DNA from: Paracoccaceae bacterium
Lineage (GTDB): Bacteria > Pseudomonadota > Alphaproteobacteria > Rhodobacterales > Rhodobacteraceae
DNA: 64,000 nt
NCBI GenBank assembly: GCA_021775315.1
Contig: JAJFIC010000016.1
Coordinates: 1 to 64,000, forward strand
Reading direction: 5' to 3'
Below, one piece after another: positions 26,271 through 35,258 of this stretch. Numbering within the stretch: position 1 is the stretch's first letter; each line of letters starts with the position of its first letter. Under the pieces are notes generated by a model. That model searched no databases and was not told the DNA's origin. It worked only from the letters and a program-made list of their open reading frames with translations. A program made the translations under genes and the position numbers.

Positions 26271-27815
26271 ATGGTACCTCTCGATGACGACAGCAAAAAG
26301 AACGACGTTCGCGGACCAACCGGCCACCCGCTGGAAATTCCACGCCTCGCTTGCGGTGCGATGGCCGATCTGGAAAGCTACCACGCCAAACCTGCCCATA
26401 ACGAACCGCTGGGTTTCCCGGGCGAACTGATTGACGACTGGAAAGAGGTCGCAATCGCCAAAATCGGCGAATTGGCGTCAAAAAACCGGGCTTTTCAGGT
26501 CTATCTTGACGCCTGCGTAAAATGCGGTGCCTGCACGGATAAATGTCACTATTTCCTTGGCACCGGTGACCCCAAAAACATGCCGGTCGCGCGACAGGAT
26601 TTGCTGCGCAGCGTTTACCGCCGGTATTATACATTTGCCGGCAAAAATTTCCCTTGGCTGGTCGGCGCACGCGATCTAACGCGCGAAGTTCTGGACGAAT
26701 GGTACAACTATTACCATCAATGTTCACAATGCCGCCGCTGCTCGGTCTTTTGCCCTTACGGCATTGATACCGCAGAAATTTCCATGGCCGCGCGTGAAAT
26801 CCTCGATACCGTCGGGCAGGGCCAGAAGTACTGCAACGAGATTATCGCCAAGGTCAAAGATGTCGGCAACAATCTGGGCCTGAACCCAAAAGCATTGCGC
26901 GCCACACTTGAAGATCTGGAAGAGGATCTTGAAGAAGAAACCGGCATCTCCGTCCGCCTGCCACTCGATGAAAAAGGCGCTGATATCCTGCTGATCACAC
27001 CCTCGGCGGATTTCTTTGCTGAACCGCATATCGAAGGGCTGCTTGGCTACGCAAAAGTTTTCCATGCCGCCGGTGTCAGTTGGACCATCAGTTCTTACGC
27101 CTCTGAGGCTGCGAATTTCGGCATGTTCATCGGCTCGTATGAAAACATGCGCGAGGTCAGCCTGCGCATCCGCAAAGCCGCGCAAGATCTGGGCGTCAAG
27201 CGCATCGTCTTTGGCGAATGTGGTCATGCATGGCGGGTCGCCTACAGCTTTTTGAACACACTGGCCGGACCGTTTGATTTCCTTGACCAGAATTACCCGA
27301 TCCCTCAGCACATTCTGGAATTCACCCATGCTGAGATCGAAAAAGGTACGCTGAATTTCGACAAATCAAGAAACGATGAATACCGCATGACCTATCACGA
27401 CAGCTGCAATGTGGCGCGTGGGTCAAGGATGGGCGACAAACCCGGCGGACAGTTTGAAATCCCGCGCGCGGTGCTCAAGGCCGTGTGCAACAATTATTTC
27501 GACATGGACCGCGACACGATCAAGGAAAGCACGGTTTGTTGCGGCGGCGGCGGTGGCCTGCTGACCGACGAACTGATGGACCTCAGAACCAAAGGCGCAA
27601 GCCCGCGGATGAAGGCCCTGCAACAAGTAACCGAGGATCACGGCGTTACCCACATGGCCGCGATCTGCGCAATTTGCAAAACCCAATTCTCAAAAGTCAT
27701 GCCGAAATTCGGCTACGAGATGGATTCAGTCCTGTCCGTACACCAATTGGTGTCAAACGCCATCATTCTGGACGGACAACAAACAGCTGACGATACGTCA
27801 GAGGCGGAGGAATAA
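26271..27815 (+). CDS. dsrK: DsrK iron-sulfur protein (HdrD-like)
   Basis: The 514-aa cytoplasmic subunit has two ferredoxin-type [4Fe-4S] motifs (CVKCGACTDKCHYF and CSQCRRCSVFCPYG) and later CCG-type cysteine motifs (CGHAW; CCGGGGG; CAICKTQF), which form the noncubane cluster site in HdrB/HdrD relatives. It is thought to reduce or oxidise the DsrC trisulfide/disulfide and exchange electrons with DsrM. The gene begins 10 bp after dsrM. Confidence 0.95.
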   Translation: MVPLDDDSKKNDVRGPTGHPLEIPRLACGAMADLESYHAKPAHNEPLGFPGELIDDWKEVAIAKIGELASKNRAFQVYLDACVKCGACTDKCHYFLGTGDPKNMPVARQDLLRSVYRRYYTFAGKNFPWLVGARDLTREVLDEWYNYYHQCSQCRRCSVFCPYGIDTAEISMAAREILDTVGQGQKYCNEIIAKVKDVGNNLGLNPKALRATLEDLEEDLEEETGISVRLPLDEKGADILLITPSADFFAEPHIEGLLGYAKVFHAAGVSWTISSYASEAANFGMFIGSYENMREVSLRIRKAAQDLGVKRIVFGECGHAWRVAYSFLNTLAGPFDFLDQNYPIPQHILEFTHAEIEKGTLNFDKSRNDEYRMTYHDSCNVARGSRMGDKPGGQFEIPRAVLKAVCNNYFDMDRDTIKESTVCCGGGGGLLTDELMDLRTKGASPRMKALQQVTEDHGVTHMAAICAICKTQFSKVMPKFGYEMDSVLSVHQLVSNAIILDGQQTADDTSEAEE

Positions 27816-27819
27816 TATC

Positions 27820-29757
27820 ATGAACACACCGGCACCAACGTTCCGACGCTTTGAAGAAGGCGAAACACCCAGCGATTGGGATCTGGAAGAGAAAATCTTT
27901 TCTCAGGACAAGTCACATAAATGTCCGACCTACATCCACAAAACCCCGCCGTGCCAAGGCGCGTGCCCATCGGGCCACGAAATTCGCGGCTGGTTGTCGA
28001 TTGCACGCGGTATGGACAAGCCGCCGGTTGAAGGCATGGCATGGCAGGAATATGCGTTCCAGCGCATGATCGACGCCAACCCGTTCCCGGCCACAATGGG
28101 CCGCGTCTGTCCCGCCCCTTGCGAAGCAGGCTGTAACCGCAACGAAGTCGATGATTACGTCGGCATCAACGCGGTTGAACAATATGTCGGCGACTGGGCC
28201 AACGAAAACAACATCAAAGGCGCCGAAGTGGGCGCTGACACGGGCCGCAAAATCGCGGTAATCGGCGGCGGCCCTGCTGGCCTGTCAGCCGCATTCTTTT
28301 TGCGCCGCGCCGGTCACGCCGTCAGCCTGTTTGAATCCCACAGCGAACTTGGCGGCATGATGCGCTTTGGTATTCCGGGCTACCGGACACCGCGCGACAT
28401 GCTGGATACCGAGATTGGCCGCATCACCGATATGGGCGTGGATGTACACACCAACACCCGCGTCGGCACCGATATTTCCATCGAAAAGCTGGATGCCTCG
28501 TTCGACGCGATCTTTTGGGCGCTGGGCGCGCAAAGCGGTCGGCCCCTGCCGGTTCCCGGTTGGGAAGGCACCGAAAACTGCATCAACGGCATCGAATTTC
28601 TTGACGCCTTTAACCAAGGCTATGTTCTTGGCACGGCGCAAAAGGTTGTGGTCGTTGGCGGCGGTGATACGTCGATCGACGTGGCCTCGGTTGCGCGACG
28701 TTTGGGGCATATCACCCATGTTGCCGACAGCGATCATTCCGACGGCACTCTGATTGATTTCACAGCACAGGACGTCGCGGGCAGCCTGCGCCGCGAAGGC
28801 ATGCAGGCAACCCTGACATCGCTGTTCCCGATTGAACAGATGACAGCCGCCGAACACGAACGTGAAGACGCCAAACGCGAAGGCGTTGACCTTAAGGGCG
28901 GTGTTATGCCGCTTGAAGTCATCAAAAACGCCGAAGGCCGCGCCATCGCGCTTAAGGTTTGTGAATGCGACATGAAGGGCATGACCCCGATTCCGCGCGA
29001 GGGCACAGAATACGAAATCGAATGCGACATTATCATTTCAGCCATCGGTCAGGCCGGTGATTTGTCGGGCGTCGAAGAAATGGACAATGGCCGCGGCTTT
29101 ATCGACATCGAAGGCGGCTACAAGGTCAAAGGCCGTGACAAGCATTTCGCCGGTGGCGACATCATCAAGCCTCACCTGCTGACCACCGCAATCGGGCAAG
29201 GCCGCATCGCCGCTGAAACCATCAGCGACTATCTGGACGATGGCGATATCGAAAAGCGCCCCAAGGTTGACGTGCATCACTTTAACCTGATGGATGAATT
29301 GCACCAGCGCGGCCAGGATCCCGAAGCCTACGACCACGGCCAGACCCGTGGTACTGATGGTTCAGATTTTGCCGTGCACAATTACGAAGACCGCTCGGCC
29401 ACGCAGATCATCAAGCATACCGAATTGTTCAAAGGTCATTTCAATTACGTTGAACGCGAACGGCGCGGCGAGGTTCAGATCCAGGGCGATGACGTTCTCG
29501 GTAACTTCGAGGAACGCATCATCGCATTGTCCGAAGAACAGGCCCAGAAAGAGGGCGAGCGTTGCATGTCCTGCGGCATGTGCTTTGAATGCGACAATTG
29601 CGTGATCTACTGCCCGCAAGATGCCGTGTTCAGGGTCAAGAAATCCGACCGCACCGTTGGGCGTTACGTCGACACGGATTACACCAAATGCATCGGCTGT
29701 CATATCTGCGCTGACGTCTGCCCGACCGGGTATATCAAGATGGGTCTTGGGGAGTAA
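27820..29757 (+). CDS. dsrL: DsrL NAD(P)H-linked iron-sulfur flavoprotein
   Basis: The 645-aa protein is related to the small subunit of glutamate synthase. An N-terminal cysteine-rich region (CPSGHEIRGW, CPAPCEAGCNR) precedes an FAD-binding motif (IAVIGGGPAGLSAAFFLRRA) and an NAD(P)-binding motif (VVVVGGGDTSIDVA). At the C-terminus are two [4Fe-4S] motifs (CMSCGMCFECDNC; CIGCHICADVCPTG). It couples DsrAB with pyridine nucleotides and is essential for sulfur oxidation in Allochromatium. It starts 4 bp after dsrK. Confidence 0.95.
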   Translation: MNTPAPTFRRFEEGETPSDWDLEEKIFSQDKSHKCPTYIHKTPPCQGACPSGHEIRGWLSIARGMDKPPVEGMAWQEYAFQRMIDANPFPATMGRVCPAPCEAGCNRNEVDDYVGINAVEQYVGDWANENNIKGAEVGADTGRKIAVIGGGPAGLSAAFFLRRAGHAVSLFESHSELGGMMRFGIPGYRTPRDMLDTEIGRITDMGVDVHTNTRVGTDISIEKLDASFDAIFWALGAQSGRPLPVPGWEGTENCINGIEFLDAFNQGYVLGTAQKVVVVGGGDTSIDVASVARRLGHITHVADSDHSDGTLIDFTAQDVAGSLRREGMQATLTSLFPIEQMTAAEHEREDAKREGVDLKGGVMPLEVIKNAEGRAIALKVCECDMKGMTPIPREGTEYEIECDIIISAIGQAGDLSGVEEMDNGRGFIDIEGGYKVKGRDKHFAGGDIIKPHLLTTAIGQGRIAAETISDYLDDGDIEKRPKVDVHHFNLMDELHQRGQDPEAYDHGQTRGTDGSDFAVHNYEDRSATQIIKHTELFKGHFNYVERERRGEVQIQGDDVLGNFEERIIALSEEQAQKEGERCMSCGMCFECDNCVIYCPQDAVFRVKKSDRTVGRYVDTDYTKCIGCHICADVCPTGYIKMGLGE

Positions 29758-29759
29758 TC

Positions 29760-30194
29760 ATGAAACGCCTGCTGGTTTTGGTTGCATTGTTAGTCGGTTT
29801 TCTGGGCACGCCTGTCTTGGCAGATGGCCTTGGCCCGGTCATCCCAAAGGCCACCGGCGAGGCGCATCCCGAGGGTAATTTGTTCATGCGGATCAACCAC
29901 ATGAACCTGATGAAACATGACCGCGACGAAACCGTGCTTAAGGGCGACCGCGAGATTTCGCATAGCCTCAAGGCCTGCATTGACTGCCACGTCGTCAACG
30001 GCGACGATGGCGAACCTGTCAGTGTGAAAAGCGAAAAGCATTTCTGCGTGGTCTGCCATGAGTTCGCAGCCGTCAAAGTCGACTGTTTCCAGTGTCACAA
30101 TTCCAAGCCGCAAATCACGACCGAGGCATTGTTGAAACCTGAACTTGCAGATGCCAACGACATCGCCACCTATCTGAAGGAGGCAGAGGAATGA
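29760..30194 (+). CDS. dsrJ: DsrJ triheme cytochrome c
   Basis: The 144-aa protein has a Sec signal peptide (cleaved near PVLADG, residue 21) and three haem c motifs: CIDCH (73-77), CVVCH (96-100) and CFQCH (109-113). It is the periplasmic electron carrier of the DsrMKJOP complex. The start at 29760 is 2 bp after the dsrL stop, and the dsrO start overlaps its end. Confidence 0.95.
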   Translation: MKRLLVLVALLVGFLGTPVLADGLGPVIPKATGEAHPEGNLFMRINHMNLMKHDRDETVLKGDREISHSLKACIDCHVVNGDDGEPVSVKSEKHFCVVCHEFAAVKVDCFQCHNSKPQITTEALLKPELADANDIATYLKEAEE

Positions 30195-30946
30195 ACCTGC
30201 CTGCGCTAAAATTCTCCAAAAAACCGGGCGAAATGTCCCGGCGTGACCTCTTGAAAAGCGGCGGCGCACTGGCAACAGTGACCTTGGCACCGGGGGTTAC
30301 TTTGATGGCCTTCGGCGGCGAAGCCACAGCCGCAGCCGATCCCGGCAAACGCTGGGGCCTGCTGATTGACGTCAACAAATGCGACAAAGGCTGCACCGAA
30401 TGCGTGACGGCTTGCTCGAAAGAAAACGGCTGGAAAGACACCGGCCACCCGGAAACCGATGCGCAATGGATACGCAAGGTTGACCTGAAAGACATGGCTA
30501 CAGGGCGCGAAATTTCAGCGCCCGTCATGTGCCAGCATTGCGAAGATGCCCCCTGCATCGACGTTTGCCCAACCTCCGCGTCGTTCAAGCGGCCCGACGG
30601 CATTGTGCTGGTCGACAAACACGCCTGCATCGGGTGCCGCTATTGCATGATGGCCTGCCCTTACAAGGCACGCTCGTTCATCCATGAAGATCTGGAAGAT
30701 CAAAAAGCCCACGCCCCACGCGGCAAAGGCACCGTCGAAAGCTGTACCTTATGCGTGCATCGCGTCGATGCTGGCGGCACCCCCGCCTGTGTTGAGGCCT
30801 GCAACACAACCGGCCACGGTGCGATGATGTTTGGCGATCTGAACGACCCCGAAAGCGAGATTGCCAAAGCCTTGGCAAGCTACCCCTCTGTGGCCTTGCG
30901 CGACGACCTGCGGTTAAATCCGGGCGTGCGCTATTCAAACCTGTAA
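30191..30946 (+). CDS. dsrO: DsrO periplasmic iron-sulfur protein, Tat-exported
   Basis: The 251-aa protein begins with a twin-arginine signal (SRRDLLKSG, then a hydrophobic stretch) for folded export. It has several ferredoxin-type motifs, including CDKGCTECVTAC, CQHCEDAPCIDVCP, CIGCRYCMMACP and CTLCVHRVDAGGTPAC, enough for four clusters. It relays electrons between DsrJ and DsrP at the periplasmic face. The ATG overlaps the dsrJ stop by 4 bp. Confidence 0.95.
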   Translation: MNLPALKFSKKPGEMSRRDLLKSGGALATVTLAPGVTLMAFGGEATAAADPGKRWGLLIDVNKCDKGCTECVTACSKENGWKDTGHPETDAQWIRKVDLKDMATGREISAPVMCQHCEDAPCIDVCPTSASFKRPDGIVLVDKHACIGCRYCMMACPYKARSFIHEDLEDQKAHAPRGKGTVESCTLCVHRVDAGGTPACVEACNTTGHGAMMFGDLNDPESEIAKALASYPSVALRDDLRLNPGVRYSNL

Positions 30947-30958
30947 GGGCGAGCCGAT

Positions 30959-32173
30959 ATGGAACGGATTATTTATCGCGAGATCAAGCCGAACACGCCT
31001 TTCTGGGGCCTGCTCGCCATCCTTGGCGCCTTCCTTTTGGCGGCGGCGGCCTCGGTTCTGTATATCGAGCATCACGGCCATATCGTCACCGGGATGACCA
31101 ACCAGATCGTCTGGGGCGTGCCGCATGTCTTTGCGATTTTCCTGATCGTCGCCGCCTCGGGGGCGCTGAATGTGTCTTCCATCGGGTCAGTTTTCGGCAA
31201 AACCGCCTATAAACCCACGGCGCGACTGTCTGGCCTTTTGGCGATGTCCCTGCTGATGGGCGGGCTGGCCGTTCTGGTGCTGGACCTAGGGCGACCTGAC
31301 CGCCTGATCATCGCCATGACCACCTATAATTTCAAATCCATCTTCGCCTGGAACGTGCTGCTTTACACCGGCTTTCTGGGTGTGGTCGCGATTTACCTTT
31401 ATGCCCAGATGGCGCGCGGTATTCACAGCCACCTGTTGAAAACTGTCGGCCTGACCGCGTTCTTGTGGCGGCTGGCGCTAACCACGGGCACCGGCTCGAT
31501 CTTTGGCTGGCTGGTGGCGCGCCCCGGCTATGACGCCGCAATCATGGCACCGATGTTCATCGCCATGTCCTTTTCCTTTGGGCTGGCGATTTTCATGCTG
31601 GTGATGATCGGAACCTGCACCATGACGGGCCGCAAATACGGCGTCAAACTGCGCACCCGCCAAGCCCGCCTGTTGGGCCTGTTCGTGGCGGTGGTCCTTT
31701 ACTTTGCCGCAGTTCAGCACCTGTCGAACCTCTATGTCGCCGAACATGCCGGGGTTGAGCGGTTCATTCTGTTTGATGGCGGAATTTATACCGCCTTGTT
31801 CTGGGGCGGTCAGGTGATTTTGGGTGGCCTTGTGCCGCTGGCCCTGCTGTTCCACCCGAAACTCGACACCAAGAAAAGTCTGGTCGTGCTTGCCGCAATT
31901 CTGGTCGTGCTTGGCGGTCTGGTGCAGCTTTATATCATCGTCGTCGGCGGACAGGCCTATCCGATGGAGATTTTTCCCGGCTATCAGGCCAGCAGCAGCT
32001 TTTTTGACGGTGCGGTCAGCACCTACACACCAACCTATCTGGAATTCCTGCTGGGCTTTGGCGGCATCGCACTGGCCTTGACTATCACCACATTGGGGAT
32101 GAAATTTCTGCGCATCCTGCCAAACAACTTGTCGGATGCCAACGTAGATCCTAAAGGTCTTGAAGAAGACTAA
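30959..32173 (+). CDS. dsrP: DsrP NrfD-like membrane subunit
   Basis: The 404-aa protein has about ten membrane segments and belongs to the NrfD/PsrC family, starting MERIIYREIKPNTPFWGLL. In the DsrMKJOP complex it is the quinone-interacting membrane subunit that works with DsrO and DsrJ. It lies 12 bp after dsrO. Confidence 0.94.
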   Translation: MERIIYREIKPNTPFWGLLAILGAFLLAAAASVLYIEHHGHIVTGMTNQIVWGVPHVFAIFLIVAASGALNVSSIGSVFGKTAYKPTARLSGLLAMSLLMGGLAVLVLDLGRPDRLIIAMTTYNFKSIFAWNVLLYTGFLGVVAIYLYAQMARGIHSHLLKTVGLTAFLWRLALTTGTGSIFGWLVARPGYDAAIMAPMFIAMSFSFGLAIFMLVMIGTCTMTGRKYGVKLRTRQARLLGLFVAVVLYFAAVQHLSNLYVAEHAGVERFILFDGGIYTALFWGGQVILGGLVPLALLFHPKLDTKKSLVVLAAILVVLGGLVQLYIIVVGGQAYPMEIFPGYQASSSFFDGAVSTYTPTYLEFLLGFGGIALALTITTLGMKFLRILPNNLSDANVDPKGLEED

Positions 32174-32234
32174 CCCGATCACTGCGCAGATGCCCAGCAG
32201 GATCGCAAGGTTCTGCCGCTGAAATAGGTGCAAG

Positions 32235-33602
32235 ATGTCCCGCTTCCTAATTGCCGCTGCGCATAAATCATCGGGCAAAACCGTCATTTCAACCGGGTTG
32301 GCGGCAGCCCTGACCGATACCGGGCAGCGCGTCCAGACCTTCAAAAAAGGCCCCGATTATATCGACCCGATGTGGCTGTCCGCCGCCAGCGGCCGCCCCT
32401 GCTACAACCTTGATTTCAACATTTCACGCCCGGTGGAACTGCGGGATTTCTTTGCAACCCAAGGCTCCGCCGCCGACCTGTCACTGATCGAAACCAACAA
32501 AGGCCTGTTTGACGGCATGGACACTCTGGGCAGCGATTCCAACGCCGCACTGGCCAAATTGCTGCAAACCCCGGTGGTTCTGGTCGTCGACACAAACGGC
32601 ATGACGCGCGGCATTGCCCCCTTGCTGCAAGGCTATCTGGCCTTTGATCCCGACGTTAACATTGCCGGCGTGATCCTGAACAAAGTCGGCGGCGCGCGCC
32701 ATCAGGCCAAACTCTGCGCCGCGATCAAAGCTTATACCGACCTGCCTGTGCTGGGCGCAGTCTGGCGCAACGCAGACCTTGAGATCGGCGAACGCCATCT
32801 TGGCCTGACCACCCCGGCGGAATCCGGTGAACTTGCACAAATGATCGCCAATTTCGGCCGCATCGCGGCGGACTCAATCGACCTGACGCAACTCCAAACC
32901 ATCGCCAACACAGCCCCAAAACTGCCGCCCGCACCGGCGATCACCCCAGCGCCCAGCGCCAAGCCTGTTCGAATCGGCATCGCCAAAGACACCGCCTTTG
33001 GGTTTTACTACGCCGACGACCTTGATGCCTTTGCCGCCCGTGGCGCTGAATTGATCGAGATTGATACGCTGCACGACCAAACCCTGCCAGATATCGACGG
33101 ATTGTTCATCGGCGGCGGCTTCCCTGAAACCCAAATGGCAGCCCTTGCCGATAACAAAGCCCTGCGCGGCGCGATCAAAACCGCGATCGGTGCGGGTCTG
33201 CCCACTTATGCCGAATGTGGTGGTCTGATGTATCTGTGCGAAAGCCTGACTTGGCAGGGTCAGCGTTTTGAAATGGTCGGCGCCGTCCCCGGCGACGCCG
33301 TCATGCACACGCGCCCACAAGGCCGCGGATACGCGCAATTCACCCAAACCGCCGACCATCCGTGGCCCCATTCCCAAACGCAGGTCCAGGCCCATGAATT
33401 CCACTATGCCAGCATCGAAAACCTGCCCACCGACCTGACATTCGCCCGCGATATCAAGCGCGGCACCGGTATCAATGGCCAACAGGACGCAATTGTCATC
33501 AAAAACCTGGTCGCAGGCTTTTGCCACCTGCGATCAAACCCGTCTAATCCCTGGGTCGAAAACTTTGTCCGCTTCGTACGCGCCAAATCCCATAAACTCT
33601 AA
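32235..33602 (+). CDS. dsrN: DsrN sirohaem amidase (CobB/CbiA-like)
   Basis: The 455-aa cytoplasmic protein has an N-terminal P-loop (HKSSGKTVIS, with GPDYIDPMW following) and a C-terminal glutaminase domain with nucleophile Cys in YAECGGLMYL. It is in the cobyrinate a,c-diamide synthase family. In dsr operons it amidates sirohaem to siroamide for DsrAB. Without this context it could be cobB. Last gene of the dsr operon; a hairpin module and a terminator follow. Confidence 0.93.
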   Translation: MSRFLIAAAHKSSGKTVISTGLAAALTDTGQRVQTFKKGPDYIDPMWLSAASGRPCYNLDFNISRPVELRDFFATQGSAADLSLIETNKGLFDGMDTLGSDSNAALAKLLQTPVVLVVDTNGMTRGIAPLLQGYLAFDPDVNIAGVILNKVGGARHQAKLCAAIKAYTDLPVLGAVWRNADLEIGERHLGLTTPAESGELAQMIANFGRIAADSIDLTQLQTIANTAPKLPPAPAITPAPSAKPVRIGIAKDTAFGFYYADDLDAFAARGAELIEIDTLHDQTLPDIDGLFIGGGFPETQMAALADNKALRGAIKTAIGAGLPTYAECGGLMYLCESLTWQGQRFEMVGAVPGDAVMHTRPQGRGYAQFTQTADHPWPHSQTQVQAHEFHYASIENLPTDLTFARDIKRGTGINGQQDAIVIKNLVAGFCHLRSNPSNPWVENFVRFVRAKSHKL

Positions 33603-33681
33603 GCTTCTTCTTTTTGAAAATATCCTCGGGGGGAGGCGCGATTGCCATTGGCAATTCGCCGTGGGGGGCAGACAGCCCCCC
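33603..33681 (-). repeat. Multi-hairpin intergenic module, copy A (minus orientation)
   Basis: Read on the minus strand, the stretch forms GGGGGGC/GCCCCCC (33663-33669 with 33675-33681), then ATTGCC/GGCAAT (33641-33646 with 33650-33655, 3-nt loop), then a C-rich part, then GAGGATATTTTCAAAAAG (33608-33625 on the plus strand in complement). It resembles copies B (53328) and C (61872): several short hairpins followed by GAG(GA)TATTT. Confidence 0.55.
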
Positions 33682-33718
33682 TTGCTGGCCCAAAAACAGT
33701 CACACCGTTCAGCCAATA

Positions 33719-33746
33719 AAAAACCCCGCCAAAGGACGGGGTTTTT
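33719..33746. terminator. Bidirectional Rho-independent terminator between dsrN and tusA
   Basis: AAAAACCCCG (33719-33728) pairs perfectly with CGGGGTTTTT (33737-33746). The A and T tracts work as U runs for both the rightward dsr operon and the leftward tusA transcript. Confidence 0.85.
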
Positions 33747-33766
33747 CAATTCAACGCAATCAAGGA

Positions 33767-33991
33767 TCAGGAGCGCTTGATCTCAAACTTATAGATATTG
33801 CCCTCAGTCGACGAACTGATCAACTCGTTACCCGTCTGATTGCAAAACGCCGCAAAATCGGCAACCGAACCGGGATCGGTCGAACGAACCAACAGGATTT
33901 CGCCCTGTGGAACAGATTTCAGCGCCTTTTTGGCCTTCAGGATGGGCAGCGGGCAATTCAAACCCTCTGCATTCAAAACGTGTTCAGTCAT
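33767..33991 (-). CDS. tusA: TusA sulfur-carrier protein
   Basis: The 74-aa protein has the CPxP motif of TusA (GLNCPLPILKAKKAL), whose Cys carries persulfide sulfur. In sulfur oxidisers TusA passes sulfur from DsrE2 or rhodanese to DsrEFH. It is read away from the dsr operon, just downstream of dsrE2 on the same strand. No rhodanese gene is present in the window, although the set rhd-tusA-dsrE2 is common. Confidence 0.93.
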   Translation of the reverse strand: MTEHVLNAEGLNCPLPILKAKKALKSVPQGEILLVRSTDPGSVADFAAFCNQTGNELISSSTEGNIYKFEIKRS

Positions 33992-34037
33992 TCGTCAATT
34001 CCCTTTCGCAACGAAGTGTGACAGCAAAATCAGCTGA

Positions 34038-34550
34038 TCAGATATAAAGATTGATGTCGGATTTGACCGCAGTTTCCATATAGGTCGCCGCACCGCCGAT
34101 TTCGATACCTTCGATCATGTCCTTATGATCGAACTCAAAAAGGTCCATCGTCATCTGACAGCCAATCATCCGAACATCCAGATCAACCGCTGCATCACGC
34201 AGCTCAGGGATCGACGCGACACCCTTTTTCTTGATCAGGTTCTTCATCATTGTTGTCGTCAGCCGGTCAACACCGGGGATCATTGGCGCAATATTTGGCA
34301 TGGCCATATGCATACCCATCATCGGCATTTTCATCGCCGGGTTGCCCAATGTCGAGATTTTCAAATCCAGGTTTTTGTTCAACAGCGGCAAGCCATAAAA
34401 CGTAAAGAACATGGTGACGTTGATGTCCATTGCAGCAGCGGTTGTTGCCAGAATAAACGGTGGGTAGGCCCAGTCGAGCGTGCCTTTGGTAACGATGATC
34501 GACATGCTCTTTGCATTTTCGAGGTTACCTTGAGAATCATTGTCCAGCAT
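34038..34550 (-). CDS. dsrE2: DsrE2-type membrane-associated sulfur transferase
   Basis: The 170-aa protein belongs to the DsrE/DsrF/DrsH-like superfamily, with a predicted hydrophobic segment (WAYPPFILATTAAAMDINV) and the conserved cysteine in MIGCQMTMDLFEF. It is believed to receive sulfane sulfur at the membrane and hand it to TusA, encoded 46 bp downstream. The promoter region carries an ATTA-N8-GAAT box shared with sqrR. Confidence 0.9.
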   Translation of the reverse strand: MLDNDSQGNLENAKSMSIIVTKGTLDWAYPPFILATTAAAMDINVTMFFTFYGLPLLNKNLDLKISTLGNPAMKMPMMGMHMAMPNIAPMIPGVDRLTTTMMKNLIKKKGVASIPELRDAAVDLDVRMIGCQMTMDLFEFDHKDMIEGIEIGGAATYMETAVKSDINLYI

Positions 34551-34599
34551 GTCATTTCCCTCCGGACTGCTGTTGCGTTATATCTTTTTAGTTTAGCAT

Positions 34600-34615
34600 A
34601 TTAGAAAGAGTGAAT
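34600..34615. promoter_or_regulatory. SqrR-like operator between dsrE2 and sqrR
   Basis: ATTA-GAAAGAGT-GAAT is one mismatch from ATTC-N8-GAAT. Read on the other strand it is ATTC-N8-TAAT, the same form as the dsr site. A separate perfect inverted repeat surrounds it: TTTTTAGT (34585-34592) and ACTAAAAA (34616-34623). It lies 50 bp before dsrE2 (minus strand) and 156 bp before sqrR. Confidence 0.5.
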
Positions 34616-34770
34616 ACTAAAAATGCCACCAAAGGTCAAGGAAACTGCAACCGAATTGCCGCAGATGTGAACGGGTTGCCTTGTTTTCCTTCTCACCGCT
34701 ATGGTCTAAGCTGGCATCCACATGTAAATACGCCGTAAAATTCGGTGTTTCCGCGAGACGGGGAAAAGAA

Positions 34771-35073
34771 ATGGACCTTTCAGAACTGAAAGACAACGCG
34801 TCCAAAGCCAGCGAGTTGCTCAAAGTCATGGCCAGCCAATCGCGGTTGATGATTCTGTGCAACCTTCTGGAAGGCGAAAAATCCGTTCAGGAATTGCAGG
34901 GTCATGTCGGGCTAAGCCAGTCTGCACTGTCCCAACAACTCGCCATCTTGCGCGGTCAGGAATTGGTCAGCACACGGCGCGCGGCGCAATCCGTATTCTA
35001 CTCGCTGTCCAGCGACGAGGCGAAAACGCTGATCGGCACATTATACGATATCTACTGCAAACCAGAGCAGTGA
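34771..35073 (+). CDS. sqrR: ArsR-family persulfide-responsive repressor (SqrR/BigR type)
   Basis: The 100-aa winged-helix protein has the DNA-recognition helix LSQSALSQQLAIL. Its two cysteines are C30 (RLMILCNLL) and C96 (DIYCKPEQ), 66 residues apart. This is the same spacing as C41 and C107 of Rhodobacter capsulatus SqrR, which form a di- or tetrasulfide bridge when reactive sulfur appears and release DNA. No metal-binding site of the ArsR type is obvious. ATG 34771 stands after GGGGAAAAG; the longer frame is upstream of the family start. Its place among sulfur-oxidation genes makes it their likely regulator. Confidence 0.88.
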   Translation: MDLSELKDNASKASELLKVMASQSRLMILCNLLEGEKSVQELQGHVGLSQSALSQQLAILRGQELVSTRRAAQSVFYSLSSDEAKTLIGTLYDIYCKPEQ

Positions 35074-35164
35074 TTCCCCGCTAATCACCCCCCAAATCGA
35101 CCCCGGCGCACCTGTTTGCTGCGAAAAAATGCCGCTGCGGCAAATTCTAACCATGTTCAGACGC

Positions 35165-35180
35165 AATCTCATATGCTAAT
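35165..35180. promoter_or_regulatory. SqrR-like operator upstream of the YeeE/YedE gene
   Basis: AATC-TCATATGC-TAAT differs at two positions from ATTC-N8-GAAT but keeps the spacing. It lies 78 bp upstream of the yeeE-like ATG. The CATATGCTAAT core resembles CATATACTAAT in the dsr promoter site, which supports the call. Confidence 0.4.
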
Positions 35181-35258
35181 GTTTGAAGATGTTATGCAGT
35201 CTTTAACGAATTGCAGACAGAAAAATTGCGGTTTTGCGGCTGACAGGGGTTATCGCGC

